DNA of 64,000 bases from Stygiobacter sp. RIFOXYC2_FULL_38_25 (GTDB lineage: Bacteria > Bacteroidota > Ignavibacteria > Ignavibacteriales > Melioribacteraceae): the NCBI GenBank assembly GCA_001803165.1, contig MHAZ01000004.1, forward strand, positions 62,001 to 126,000, given 5' to 3'. The notes beneath the pieces were generated by a model that was given only the letters and a program-made list of their open reading frames with translations, did no database searches and was not told where the DNA came from. How positions within the stretch are numbered: the first letter of the stretch is position 1; every line of letters starts with the position of its first letter. Below are positions 46,971 to 54,322 of the stretch, piece after piece. Made by a program: the position numbers and the translations under genes.

Positions 46971-47255
46971 GCTTATAGACTTGTGAAATTCCTTGATTAT
47001 CAAAACTTCAATAAGTAAGTTGCAAACGACAACGGGGTTCCATTCTAGGCTTCTTCCGGGGGAACTGAGAAACTGCAAAAATTACGAATTGCGATTTATG
47101 AATTACGAAATAACTAAAACAACAGCGTGCATACTTGTCCTCCGAAAGGCGGATATGTGTTCTTAAGTAACCAATCGGGCAGTAAAGTAATAGTTATATG
47201 CTTGGTTCATAAAGTAACCTTGTGTATGGTTTGTAAATCATTAATTGGAGTAGTT

Positions 47256-47621
47256 ATGGAAAGATATTCTGAGTTAGAAGTGTTCTTTAGAATTAAAAAT
47301 GAAGCAAAATATTTTGTTGGTGAACAAATTGAATTATTCCGCAAAAAGTTCGCAAAGTTTCTTGGTTGCAATGACGCAATGGTCAACATTAACAATATCT
47401 TTTTTGATGGGAATTCTTTCTCTTTTAATTTGGTAGTGTCGGTGTTCGTTGAAGTCCCGAAAAACGAGCAAGTTGAAGAAACATTGCGGCGCACAATAAA
47501 TGGGACGTACAACGATAAGAAAGTTGCTTTCATCTTCAAAAATGTTGAATATCCCGTCAATGAAGTTGATAGCATTCTTAAGCTGTACCAAGCGATATAC
47601 GATGGACTTTTCATTTATTGA
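47256..47621 (+). CDS. Unrecognised small protein (121 aa)
   Basis: From the ATG at 47256, preceded by TTGGAG six bases upstream, a 121-residue protein is encoded. An open frame continues 43 codons upstream, but that part reads through repeat-like sequence and has no ribosome-binding site, so I reject it. The protein is soluble, with alternating beta-type segments (SFNLVVSVFVEVP, KVAFIFKNVEYPV) and a C-terminal helix (VDSILKLYQAIYDGLF). I do not recognise the family. Its end overlaps the opposite-strand frame at 47611 by 11 bases. It lies in the accessory island with REP elements, so horizontal origin is plausible. Confidence 0.6.
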   Translation: MERYSELEVFFRIKNEAKYFVGEQIELFRKKFAKFLGCNDAMVNINNIFFDGNSFSFNLVVSVFVEVPKNEQVEETLRRTINGTYNDKKVAFIFKNVEYPVNEVDSILKLYQAIYDGLFIY

Positions 47622-47871
47622 GATTTTCTTTGATTCGCAAATATTCGGCAAGTTCAGCGTGTTCAATAATGGTTATTGGCAATTCTATTTTCTTGATTGA
47701 GGTTATATAACCAAGACTAAGCGGAAAATTTGTAATTAGATGTCCATAGCCTTTTGCCGAAAAGATTCTTGGGAATAGTTTATCTGGCTGGTTTGGTGTT
47801 ACTTCAAATGCAGAATAGTTATGTAAAAAATCATGTTCTATTTTGTAACGTGGTACTAATTTGTTAAACAT
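47611..47871 (-). CDS. Possible small protein, unrecognised
   Basis: An 86-residue frame from ATG 47871 (MFNKLVPRYKIEHDFLHNY...) to 47611; the frame is open further up to 47982, but the extension reads like noncoding sequence. The middle (NQPDKLFPRIFSAKGYGHLITNFPLSL) and the end (LPITIIEHAELAEYLRI) look protein-like, with balanced composition. No clear ribosome-binding site or homology is available. It may be the remnant of a larger gene whose 5' part has been lost in the island. Confidence 0.4.
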   Translation of the reverse strand: MFNKLVPRYKIEHDFLHNYSAFEVTPNQPDKLFPRIFSAKGYGHLITNFPLSLGYITSIKKIELPITIIEHAELAEYLRIKENLNK

Positions 47872-48207
47872 ATTAATACCTTTTGTTTTACCTGCTCTTT
47901 GTAATATTGTTTGTAGCAGTATCATCATAAGTTTACCCAGATGAGTGATGGATGTCGCTCCTGGGGAGAGGGAATAGAACAAATTCCCCCGGTCAGTTCT
48001 TGTTCAACTGGCTGAAAGGCATCTTAAAGAAGAAATCCACACACTGAGATGATCAGGGAATGTCACTGGATCAATCGTTTTTATGATGTCGAATTCAAGA
48101 ATGTTATGACGTCTAACAATCTTGAAGTGGTAGCAACGCCACGATAAATAAGCTCATTCCATTAACGGATTGAGGCGCCTCGATCCTTTTCGTAATGAGA
48201 AATCAAA

Positions 48208-48300
48208 ATGAAAAAGGTAGAGATTAAGGTAGATGTCAAAATAAATATTGCTCTATGTCTTTGGGCTTTAATTTATCTTTTGGCAATCATACTACGTTAA
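48208..48300 (+). CDS. Possible 30-residue single-span membrane peptide
   Basis: ATG at 48208 opens MKKVEIKVDVKINIALCLWA followed by LIYLLAIILR and a stop: a charged N-terminus and one strong hydrophobic helix. Only a weak purine stretch (AATGAGAAA) precedes it. A hairpin follows within 10 bases. It has the form of small membrane peptides (regulators or toxins), but nothing beyond form and position supports it. Confidence 0.4.
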   Translation: MKKVEIKVDVKINIALCLWALIYLLAIILR

Positions 48301-48305
48301 TTGAG

Positions 48306-48332
48306 GTGTGGAGAGTTACGGCTCTCCCACTT
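48306..48332 (+). terminator. Hairpin after small membrane peptide
   Basis: GTGGAGAG pairs with CTCTCC(C)AC with one bulged C and a 6-base loop, followed by TTCATTTTAAT. The T-run is broken, so termination is possible but not certain. Confidence 0.45.
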
Positions 48333-48389
48333 CATTTTAATAAATATTTTCATAAATAGATACTTTGAACTATTTGTAAGGATAACAAA

Positions 48390-48587
48390 ATGAATAATTT
48401 CAAAATTGGTGATGTCGTTTACTTAAAAAGTGGCAGTCCAGCAATGACTGTTACTTCGTTAAGTGAGGATCATTGTCACGTTGCTTGGCACGATCAAGGC
48501 AAAGAACACACGGGTTATTATCCTTTAGAAGCATTAACAAAAGAAAATCCAAACTCTGTTCCACCTTCTGGATTCCAAAAGAGTTAA
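48390..48587 (+). CDS. YodC/DUF2158-family small protein
   Basis: 65 residues. The N-terminus FKIGDVVYLKSGSPAMTVTSL and the centre HVAWHDQGKEHTGYYPLEAL match the DUF2158 (YodC) family, a compact SH3-like beta fold. These proteins are widespread on chromosomes and plasmids and have no established function. The start ATG has AAGGATAAC upstream. It lies directly before the REP palindromes downstream of the transposase and is the last coding gene before them. Confidence 0.85.
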   Translation: MNNFKIGDVVYLKSGSPAMTVTSLSEDHCHVAWHDQGKEHTGYYPLEALTKENPNSVPPSGFQKS

Positions 48588-48921
48588 TGTTTCCTTAGCT
48601 GTCGCGGACCACTCCGCGACAGAACTACCCTTCTTTCGTCATGGTAGAACCATGACGGCGGGGAGAAGTTTTCTCATGCTGTCACGGACCTTTCCGTGAC
48701 AGATAATTACATTAATAACCAACTACGCTTGTATCTACAAACAAAACCGAATGATCATTTTCCTTAGCTGTCGCGAACCACTCCGCGATAGAACTACCCT
48801 TCTTTCGTCATGGTAGGACCATGACGACGCGGGAAATAGCGGTGTAAAACCTAGAGATTCTTCACCCACCTTTGGCAGACTTCTCATGCTGTCACTGACC
48901 ATTCCATGACGGATACTTACA
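48588..48921. repeat. Tandemly duplicated REP array with copies of the transposase tail
   Basis: Unit A (48599-48760) and unit B (48768-48970, running into the transposase gene) have the same order: S-type palindrome (48599-48622; 48768-48791), M-type palindrome (48637-48657; 48806-48826), second S-type palindrome (48679-48702; 48889-48912), then the last 50 bases of the transposase reading frame (48711-48760; 48921-48970, 48 of 50 identical). S palindromes have 10-bp stems such as CTGTCGCGGA/TCCGCGACAG; M palindromes have 9-bp stems CGTCATGGT/ACCATGACG. Unit B is about 40 bases longer between M and the second S. The arrangement is typical of RAYT-mobilised REP/REPIN sequence. Confidence 0.9.
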
Positions 48922-49470
48922 TTAATAACCAACTACATTTGTATCTACAAACAAAACCGAATGATCATTTACCAAGTAATTCCTCGCACTAGAGTATTTA
49001 TAGTCTTCTTGTTTCTTCACTAACCCGCCTTTCACCGGGTTCTCGTGTATATACTTTAAGTTCCCGTAGAATTCCTTCTTTGTTCTAATTACATTATCAT
49101 CAAATCTTGGCATCCATAACTTTCTTTTTTGATCTGAATAGTTTTCCGCTTCACTTTCAAATATCCTTTTGTATTCCTCACTTTTACTTAAGTAATCTAA
49201 TACATCCCAAGCCGTGTACTTTTTAATATCTCTCATTATTGAAGACACTGTTCCCATTGTAGGGTCGTTTTGAATTATCCAGTGGAAATGAGATGGCATT
49301 ATTACATAGCCAAGAATTTTAAAGCAATATTTCTTTTGATAATATCTTATGTTTTTGACGAGCAGTTCACAAACATTATTATTGGTGAAGACCGGTAGGA
49401 ATCTAACAACTGTTGTAGTGATAAAGAAAAATGTCTCGTCGGTTAAATTATTTCTACCCCGTAAACCCAT
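48922..49470 (-). CDS. REP-associated tyrosine transposase (RAYT)
   Basis: 182 residues, Y1/IS200-like transposase fold. The HUH metal site appears as MPSHFHWII (near 60), preceded by FKILGYVI. The family's C-terminal block is YIHENPVKGGLVKKQEDYKYSSARNY (about 140-165); the catalytic Tyr is expected on the helix bearing this region. By family knowledge RAYT proteins nick single-stranded REP palindromes and spread them, and are usually domesticated single-copy genes. Here S- and M-type palindromes lie on both sides, and the last 15 codons are duplicated 210 bases downstream. The start ATG 49470 has a usable AAAGGGAATG upstream. Confidence 0.93.
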   Translation of the reverse strand: MGLRGRNNLTDETFFFITTTVVRFLPVFTNNNVCELLVKNIRYYQKKYCFKILGYVIMPSHFHWIIQNDPTMGTVSSIMRDIKKYTAWDVLDYLSKSEEYKRIFESEAENYSDQKRKLWMPRFDDNVIRTKKEFYGNLKYIHENPVKGGLVKKQEDYKYSSARNYLVNDHSVLFVDTNVVGY

Positions 49471-49528
49471 TGTGTTTACATTCCCTTTGTTACTATGAAA
49501 ACAACTTGCTTTCTGCCAACTTCTCTTT

Positions 49529-49549
49529 CGTCATGGTAGGACCATGACG
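49529..49549. repeat. M-type REP palindrome upstream of transposase
   Basis: CGTCATGGT and ACCATGACG form a perfect 9-bp stem with loop AGG, identical to the palindrome at 48806-48826. It lies 59 bases before the transposase start and is followed by sequence (GAGATTCTTCA) also present in downstream unit B. Confidence 0.88.
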
Positions 49550-49641
49550 ACGCGGGAAGTTGCGTTGCAAAACTGTGAGATTCTTCATTCGCTCCAACTT
49601 AGCCGTCGAGCTGGTCGCTCATTCAGAATGACAAAAGATTT

Positions 49642-50508
49642 TTAGTAACTCCCTTCGCCAACACCGCCACTAACAATTTTAACGCTCGCGCTCGCGCCAA
49701 TTCTATCTGCTCCGCTTGCAATCATTACTCTTGCATCCTCGGCTGTTCTAACACCGCCGGAAGCCTTAACGCCCATATCAGAACCAACGACTAATCTCAT
49801 TAACGCGATATCGCCGGCAGTAGCGCCGCCTTTGCTAAATCCGGTAGATGTTTTAACAAAATCAGCTTTAGCTTTTTTACTAAGCACGCACGCTTTAATT
49901 TTTTCTTCATCGGTCAGCAACGCCGTTTCAATAATTACTTTACTCAAAACTCTCGATCTTTTTCCGGCAAGTACAACTTGATTAATGTCGTTAAAAACAT
50001 AATCGTATTCGCCTTGCTTCAACATTCCGACATTAATAACCATATCAATTTCTTCAGCACCATTTTGAATAGCTTGCTCTGCTTCTGCACGTTTTACTTC
50101 TGTTGTTGTAGAGCCTAACGGGAATCCAATGACAGTGCAAACTTTTACAACTGAGCCACGCAAGAGATCGCGGCACATTTTCACATAACAAGGATTGATA
50201 CAAACGCTCGCAAAGCTATAAGTTCTTGCTTCGGAACAAAGTGTGCGTATTTCATCCGGGGTCGCATCCGGTTTTAAGAGTGTGTGGTCAATCATTCTCG
50301 CTACTTTTTGATCAATCTTCTGCACTTCAACACCAATACCGGCAGCAATTCTTTCAGCGCCGTTTGTAATGATGTTATTTACCGCCGTAGGTTGATCAAC
50401 TACATTTCGTTCCCAGCCGGCGCAGGTGCCGCCGGTGCAATAAAAATTCTGCAGCGCTTTTTCGATGAACACTTCGGATACGACTTTGTCAATTATTGGT
50501 GAGCTCAT
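49642..50508 (-). CDS. deoC: Deoxyribose-phosphate aldolase with N-terminal targeting-like extension
   Basis: 288 residues, against about 215-260 for most DeoC. It cleaves 2-deoxyribose 5-phosphate to glyceraldehyde 3-phosphate and acetaldehyde. The barrel starts at about residue 72 with [16 protein letters not shown] and contains [10 protein letters not shown], the Schiff-base Lys in [14 protein letters not shown], and [12 protein letters not shown]. The first about 70 residues are extra: an amphipathic helix [17 protein letters not shown], a Cys/Gly-rich [10 protein letters not shown], then a second helical stretch. Such a leading helix plus linker is how enzymes are packed into bacterial microcompartments. 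The start ATG is three bases after the folD stop, supporting the extension as translated. Two BMC shell genes lie about 8 kb away. Confidence 0.95.
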   Translation of the reverse strand: MSSPIIDKVVSEVFIEKALQNFYCTGGTCAGWERNVVDQPTAVNNIITNGAERIAAGIGVEVQKIDQKVARMIDHTLLKPDATPDEIRTLCSEARTYSFASVCINPCYVKMCRDLLRGSVVKVCTVIGFPLGSTTTEVKRAEAEQAIQNGAEEIDMVINVGMLKQGEYDYVFNDINQVVLAGKRSRVLSKVIIETALLTDEEKIKACVLSKKAKADFVKTSTGFSKGGATAGDIALMRLVVGSDMGVKASGGVRTAEDARVMIASGADRIGASASVKIVSGGVGEGSY

Positions 50509-50511
50509 ATA

Positions 50512-51405
50512 TTAGTTCAGTTTTTGATTGGTCATTTTTATATATGCAAGAAAAGTATTTTGTAGAAGCATTGCAATCGTCATTGGTCCTACACCGCCGG
50601 GGACCGGAGTAATGAAAGAAGTTTTTGGCGAGACGTTCTCAAAATCAACATCGCCAACAAGTTTATATCCTTTCTTCTGCGAAGCGTCTTCCACTCTATT
50701 TATTCCAACATCAATTACAACAGCACCATCTTTTACCATTTCTGCGGTAATGAAATTCGGTTTGCCGATTGCCGCTATTAAAATATCTGCTTGCTTAGTG
50801 AATAAAGAAATATCTTTTGCTGCCGAGTGGCAAATGGTAACAATCGCGTTTGCACCCTCTTTCTTTTGAAGAAGCATATTTGCTACCGGCTTACCAACTA
50901 TGTTGCTTCTTCCAACTACAACAACATGTTTGCCATCAGTCGGAATTTTGTAGCGCTTCAGCAATTCAACAACTCCGTGCGGTGTGCAAGGTAGCAGTGC
51001 ATCTTTTCCAATTACCAGATTGCCAACACTCACCGGATGAAATCCATCCACATCTTTTCGCGGATCAATCGCTTCGATCACTTTGTCTTCACTTATATGT
51101 TTTGGAAGAGGGAGCTGAACTAGGATTCCATGATAACTATAATCTTCGTTATATTTTTTTACTAAGTCTAGAAGTTCTTGCTCGGAAGTTTCTGCCGATA
51201 GTTTTTCAACTTTCGATCTCATTCCTATTTCATCACAAGCCTTAGCTTTGGAATTTACATAAGCTTCCGATGCCGGATTATTTCCTACGAGAATTGTAAC
51301 CAAGCCGGGAACATCAAACGCGACTGATTTAAGCATTTCGCATTTCTTTTTCAGTTCTCCGCGAATATCAGCAGCTACTTTCTTTCCATCAATTAATGTT
51401 GTCAT
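50512..51405 (-). CDS. folD: Bifunctional methylenetetrahydrofolate dehydrogenase/cyclohydrolase
   Basis: 297 residues, standard length. It interconverts 5,10-methylene- and 10-formyl-tetrahydrofolate using NADP. Motifs are VGNNPASEAYVNSKAKACDE (catalytic Lys region), GILVQLPLPKHISEDKVIEAI, PCTPHGVVELL, VVVGRSNIVGKPVANMLL and PVPGGVGPMTIAMLL. It lies between the YmdB-like gene (nine-base gap upstream) and deoC (three-base gap downstream), all on the minus strand. One-carbon metabolism has no evident link to deoC, so the grouping may only reflect nucleotide metabolism. Confidence 0.98.
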   Translation of the reverse strand: MTTLIDGKKVAADIRGELKKKCEMLKSVAFDVPGLVTILVGNNPASEAYVNSKAKACDEIGMRSKVEKLSAETSEQELLDLVKKYNEDYSYHGILVQLPLPKHISEDKVIEAIDPRKDVDGFHPVSVGNLVIGKDALLPCTPHGVVELLKRYKIPTDGKHVVVVGRSNIVGKPVANMLLQKKEGANAIVTICHSAAKDISLFTKQADILIAAIGKPNFITAEMVKDGAVVIDVGINRVEDASQKKGYKLVGDVDFENVSPKTSFITPVPGGVGPMTIAMLLQNTFLAYIKMTNQKLN

Positions 51406-51414
51406 CGTAAATCT

Positions 51415-52233
51415 CTAAGCTTGTTTTTCTGTTGCTTCAGTTTGTCTATCAAAATCCGGAATGAATAATCTCTCAATCGAAATTGTCTTTCCGGTATCAG
51501 AATCAACCTTTAAGAAAACTCCGGTCAAGTGAACATTATCAGTTGCAGTCTGGTACTTCTGCGGAGTTTGATACAAGAAGCGGTTTATTGCAGCATCGGT
51601 TTTCATTCCAATTACAGAATCGTACGGTCCCGTCATTCCAACGTCTGTAATGTAAGCTGTTCCTCCCTTCAAAATTCTTTCATCAGCTGTCTGAACGTGC
51701 GTATGAGTTCCGACAATCGCAGAAACTTTTCCATCAAGAAATTGACCAAGTGCCAACTTTTCAGCAGTAGCTTCCGCGTGAAAATCTATGAAGATCATCT
51801 TTGTTTCATTCTTAATCTTAGCAATTACCCACTCTGCTGCTCGGAAAGGACAATCAATCGGAGACATGTAAGAACGTCCTTGTAGATTAATTACAGCAAC
51901 TTTCCCTTTTGTAGTCTCCGCAATGTAATAACCGTTTCCAAAAGTTCCTTTGGGATAGTTCAACGGGCGGAGTGCTCTAGAATCCTTTTTCAAATAGTCT
52001 TGCGATTGGTGTTTATCCCAAGTGTGATTGCCGCCGGTAATTACATTAACGCCAAGTTCAAAAAGAATTTTGGCTTCACGCTCCGTGCAGCCTTTTCCAT
52101 CTGCGGCGTTTTCGCCGTTGGCAATGATTAAATCTGTTCTGTATTTTTTTTGTAAGCTCGGCAGCCACATTCTAACAATGTCTAAGCCCGGATCACCTAC
52201 AATATCACCTATAAATAGAATATTTGTTGTCAT
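51415..52233 (-). CDS. YmdB-type metallophosphoesterase
   Basis: 272 residues of the TIGR00282 family. The binuclear metal site is formed by ILFIGDIVGDPG, ANGENAADGKG, TGGNHTWDK, IFIDFHAEATAEK and VGTHTHVQTADERIL. The Bacillus member YmdB hydrolyses 2',3'-cyclic nucleotides and cAMP and affects biofilm and spore decisions; transfer of that role to this organism is inference. It is cytosolic. It heads the group followed by folD and deoC, with the divergent fusion-nuclease gene 87 bases upstream. Confidence 0.94.
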   Translation of the reverse strand: MTTNILFIGDIVGDPGLDIVRMWLPSLQKKYRTDLIIANGENAADGKGCTEREAKILFELGVNVITGGNHTWDKHQSQDYLKKDSRALRPLNYPKGTFGNGYYIAETTKGKVAVINLQGRSYMSPIDCPFRAAEWVIAKIKNETKMIFIDFHAEATAEKLALGQFLDGKVSAIVGTHTHVQTADERILKGGTAYITDVGMTGPYDSVIGMKTDAAINRFLYQTPQKYQTATDNVHLTGVFLKVDSDTGKTISIERLFIPDFDRQTEATEKQA

Positions 52234-52320
52234 TTGCTCTCATCTTTGGTCAAAATATATCTAAAATGAAGTGGATAAGAAAATTTCTCATCGTTTTGTT
52301 TTTACTTAATTTTGCTTTGG

Positions 52321-53985
52321 ATGAAAACAAGTAAAAAAATAGCGTCAATTCCTTTTGAGGAAGCCGAGTTTTGCGTTTTCGATTTTGAAACGACCGGAAC
52401 ATCCGCCCGAACAGATAAAGTAATCGAAATTGGAATGGCTCGAATTAGAAAGGGAAAAATTGCTGATACTTTTTCTACCTTCATTAATCCGGGCAGACCG
52501 GTTCCCTACTACATAACAAACATTACCGGAATTAAAACCGAAGATGTTCAAGACGCGCCCTATTTTGATGAAGTCTATTCCAAAATCAAAGAGTTTATTG
52601 GGGATTCGGTTCTTGTTGCTCACAACTTAGGATTCGATATTTCCTTCCTCAGAAACGAATGCTTTGCAGCAGAACTTGAAATGGTTCCAAACGCAGCAAT
52701 ATGTACTCTAAAGCTAGCAAGAAAAGTTTTCCCGGCGTTGCCAAGCAAATCTTTAGGCAACATCGTTAAGCATCTAAAAATCCGGCACCGAGGCGTTCAC
52801 CGCGGACTAGGAGATGCAACAGCTACGGGAAAAGTTTTACTAAAAATGTTCACAACTTTGCGGGAAGACCATAACATAGATACGATTGAGGAGCTTATTT
52901 CTTTTCAGAGTTCGCCTTCTCTGCCTCCTACTTTTAATATTAAGAAGAGAAAACTTGCCGAAGATTTGGTGAAAGTTCCGCCACTTCCCGGAGTATATTT
53001 CTTCAAGAATGTTAAAGGAGAAATAATTTATATCGGCAAAGCCAAATCGCTTAAAGATCGCGTAAGAAATCATTTTATGAGCAACGCGCTACGCAAATCC
53101 AAAAAGATTGTGCAAGCGGCAAGCTCGCTGGAATTTAAAACAACAAATTCGGAACTAACTGCTTTGCTTGCGGAAGCGGAATTAATAAAACTTCACCAGC
53201 CCCGTTTCAACACAATGCTCAAAAATTTCCCGCGAAGTTATTTTGTTAAACTTGGCTCGGAAGATTTTTCTACTGCCGAAATAGCCAGCACATTTGAATT
53301 TGACGGTGATGATTATTACGGTCCATATCCAAACCGGAATTCAGTTACCGAAACAAAAGAAATTATTGATAAAGCTTTCCAGCTCCGCGAGTGCGACACT
53401 AAGGAATTTAAGAAAGGCAGGAAATGCTATCTGATGGATATTGAGCGGTGTATTGGTCCTTGTATTGAAGATAACGTCAAAGAAAGTTATTCCGAAGAGT
53501 TGAAACGTGTTCATGAGTTTCTAAGCGGACAAAATCAATCGGCAGTGGATAGATTATTGAATAAGATGAAAGAGTTGAGCGAGAAGCAAAAATTTGAAGA
53601 AGCCGCACAAATTAGAGATGTCGTTCAGCGGATTCTGAATCAGCTGCAACGCTCTTCAATCCTTTCCGAGCCGCTGAATAAAGCCAATGTGCTTATCGAA
53701 ATTGCGAGCTCTCCTAAGAATGAATATGTGATGTTATTGGAAGGTAAAATGTTTTTCAATTATTTCTTTGTTGAGCCGCAAGCGCCGCCAATTGAGGAAG
53801 CTATCGAAGATTATTTCATGAACACAAGAAATTCAAACAAAGAGCTTTCTCAAAAGGATTTAGAGAGACTAAAAATTGGTTTGAGTTGGCTTATTAAAAA
53901 CCGGGGACAAATTAAAATTCATTATCTAAAAAATTATTCGAGCAAAGAAGAACTAGGCGCTTCTTTTCTCTTTACTAGTAATTAA
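52321..53985 (+). CDS. DnaQ-like exonuclease fused to UvrC N-terminal (GIY-YIG) region
   Basis: 554 residues. The first about 170 form a DEDDh exonuclease: FCVFDFETTGTSA (ExoI), VLVAHNLGFDISFL (ExoII), HRGVHRGLGDATATG (ExoIII). Residues about 222-300 form a GIY-YIG nuclease, PPLPGVYFFKNVKGEIIYIGKAKSLKDRV, and a Cys-containing region and UVR-like helix pair (KMKELSEKQKFEEAAQIRD) follow. The C-terminal endonuclease and HhH parts of UvrC are absent, so it resembles Cho with an added proofreading-type exonuclease. The likely role is 3'-incision and trimming in DNA repair. The ATG at 52321 directly starts the conserved protein; an upstream TTG adds three residues. Confidence 0.93.
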   Translation: MKTSKKIASIPFEEAEFCVFDFETTGTSARTDKVIEIGMARIRKGKIADTFSTFINPGRPVPYYITNITGIKTEDVQDAPYFDEVYSKIKEFIGDSVLVAHNLGFDISFLRNECFAAELEMVPNAAICTLKLARKVFPALPSKSLGNIVKHLKIRHRGVHRGLGDATATGKVLLKMFTTLREDHNIDTIEELISFQSSPSLPPTFNIKKRKLAEDLVKVPPLPGVYFFKNVKGEIIYIGKAKSLKDRVRNHFMSNALRKSKKIVQAASSLEFKTTNSELTALLAEAELIKLHQPRFNTMLKNFPRSYFVKLGSEDFSTAEIASTFEFDGDDYYGPYPNRNSVTETKEIIDKAFQLRECDTKEFKKGRKCYLMDIERCIGPCIEDNVKESYSEELKRVHEFLSGQNQSAVDRLLNKMKELSEKQKFEEAAQIRDVVQRILNQLQRSSILSEPLNKANVLIEIASSPKNEYVMLLEGKMFFNYFFVEPQAPPIEEAIEDYFMNTRNSNKELSQKDLERLKIGLSWLIKNRGQIKIHYLKNYSSKEELGASFLFTSN

Positions 53986-53986
53986 T

Positions 53987-54277
53987 TTAGCGTAAAGCAT
54001 AGTTGAGTATGAAGTAGCGGGCAAGCCAGGCTGTTAGCAGTATTAATGAGGCATAAATTAGAACTGCCCTCAAAGATTTTTTAGTAAAGGTCAAAGTAGA
54101 ACGGTATCCCCTCCAGCCGCATTCTTTACATCTATAAGTTTTAAAGAAAGTTGTCTTCCTTATAATTTGCTCAATCATATTCTTAGCTCTAGATCTGTGC
54201 AGTGTTGCCAGACCGTTACAGCTTGGGCACCTTGATAACTGAGGATTTCTGTAGATAAAAACTTTCGATATTTTCAT
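53987..54277 (-). CDS. Small zinc-ribbon membrane protein
   Basis: 96 residues. Two Cys pairs, SRCPSCNG (near 17-20) and YRCKECGWRG (near 49-52), form a predicted zinc ribbon, and a single hydrophobic helix (VLIYASLILLTAWLARYFIL) is at the C-terminus. It is probably anchored in the inner membrane with the ribbon in the cytoplasm. I do not recognise a named family. It ends one base from the stop of the convergent nuclease fusion. Upstream and on the same strand are the S41 protease, tmk and YbbR genes; the 45-base gap to the S41 gene is compatible with co-transcription. Confidence 0.7.
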   Translation of the reverse strand: MKISKVFIYRNPQLSRCPSCNGLATLHRSRAKNMIEQIIRKTTFFKTYRCKECGWRGYRSTLTFTKKSLRAVLIYASLILLTAWLARYFILNYALR

Positions 54278-54322
54278 ATTACCCGCAAATTTCTGATTAA
54301 AGATAACAACAATTACGGCAAC

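Larger units (their letters stand above)
46517..47255. other. Repeat-rich intergenic region, 739 bases
   Basis: It contains one REP palindrome unit (46593-46655), one copy of the 273-bp interspersed repeat (46698-46970), and an AT-rich stretch with the direct repeat AATTACGAA near 47090. Short frames here are composed of repeat sequence and are not counted as genes. The promoters of the HicB-like gene and of the small gene at 47256 must lie inside it. Confidence 0.7.

Noticed and set aside
46884-47078. 64-residue minus-strand frame
   Set aside because: Composed largely of the interspersed repeat; the equivalent frame is not maintained in copy 2.
47127-47255. 43-codon upstream extension of the small gene at 47256
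   Set aside because: The extension has no ribosome-binding site and reads like noncoding DNA, while the ATG at 47256 has GGAG upstream.
48599-48912. Regular palindromes suggesting a CRISPR array
   Set aside because: Repeats are of two different types, unequal spacing, no constant-length spacers, no cas genes; they fit REP elements beside a RAYT gene.
48735-48932. 65-residue minus-strand frame
   Set aside because: It is made of REP palindromes and the duplicated transposase tail in another frame, with no ribosome-binding site.
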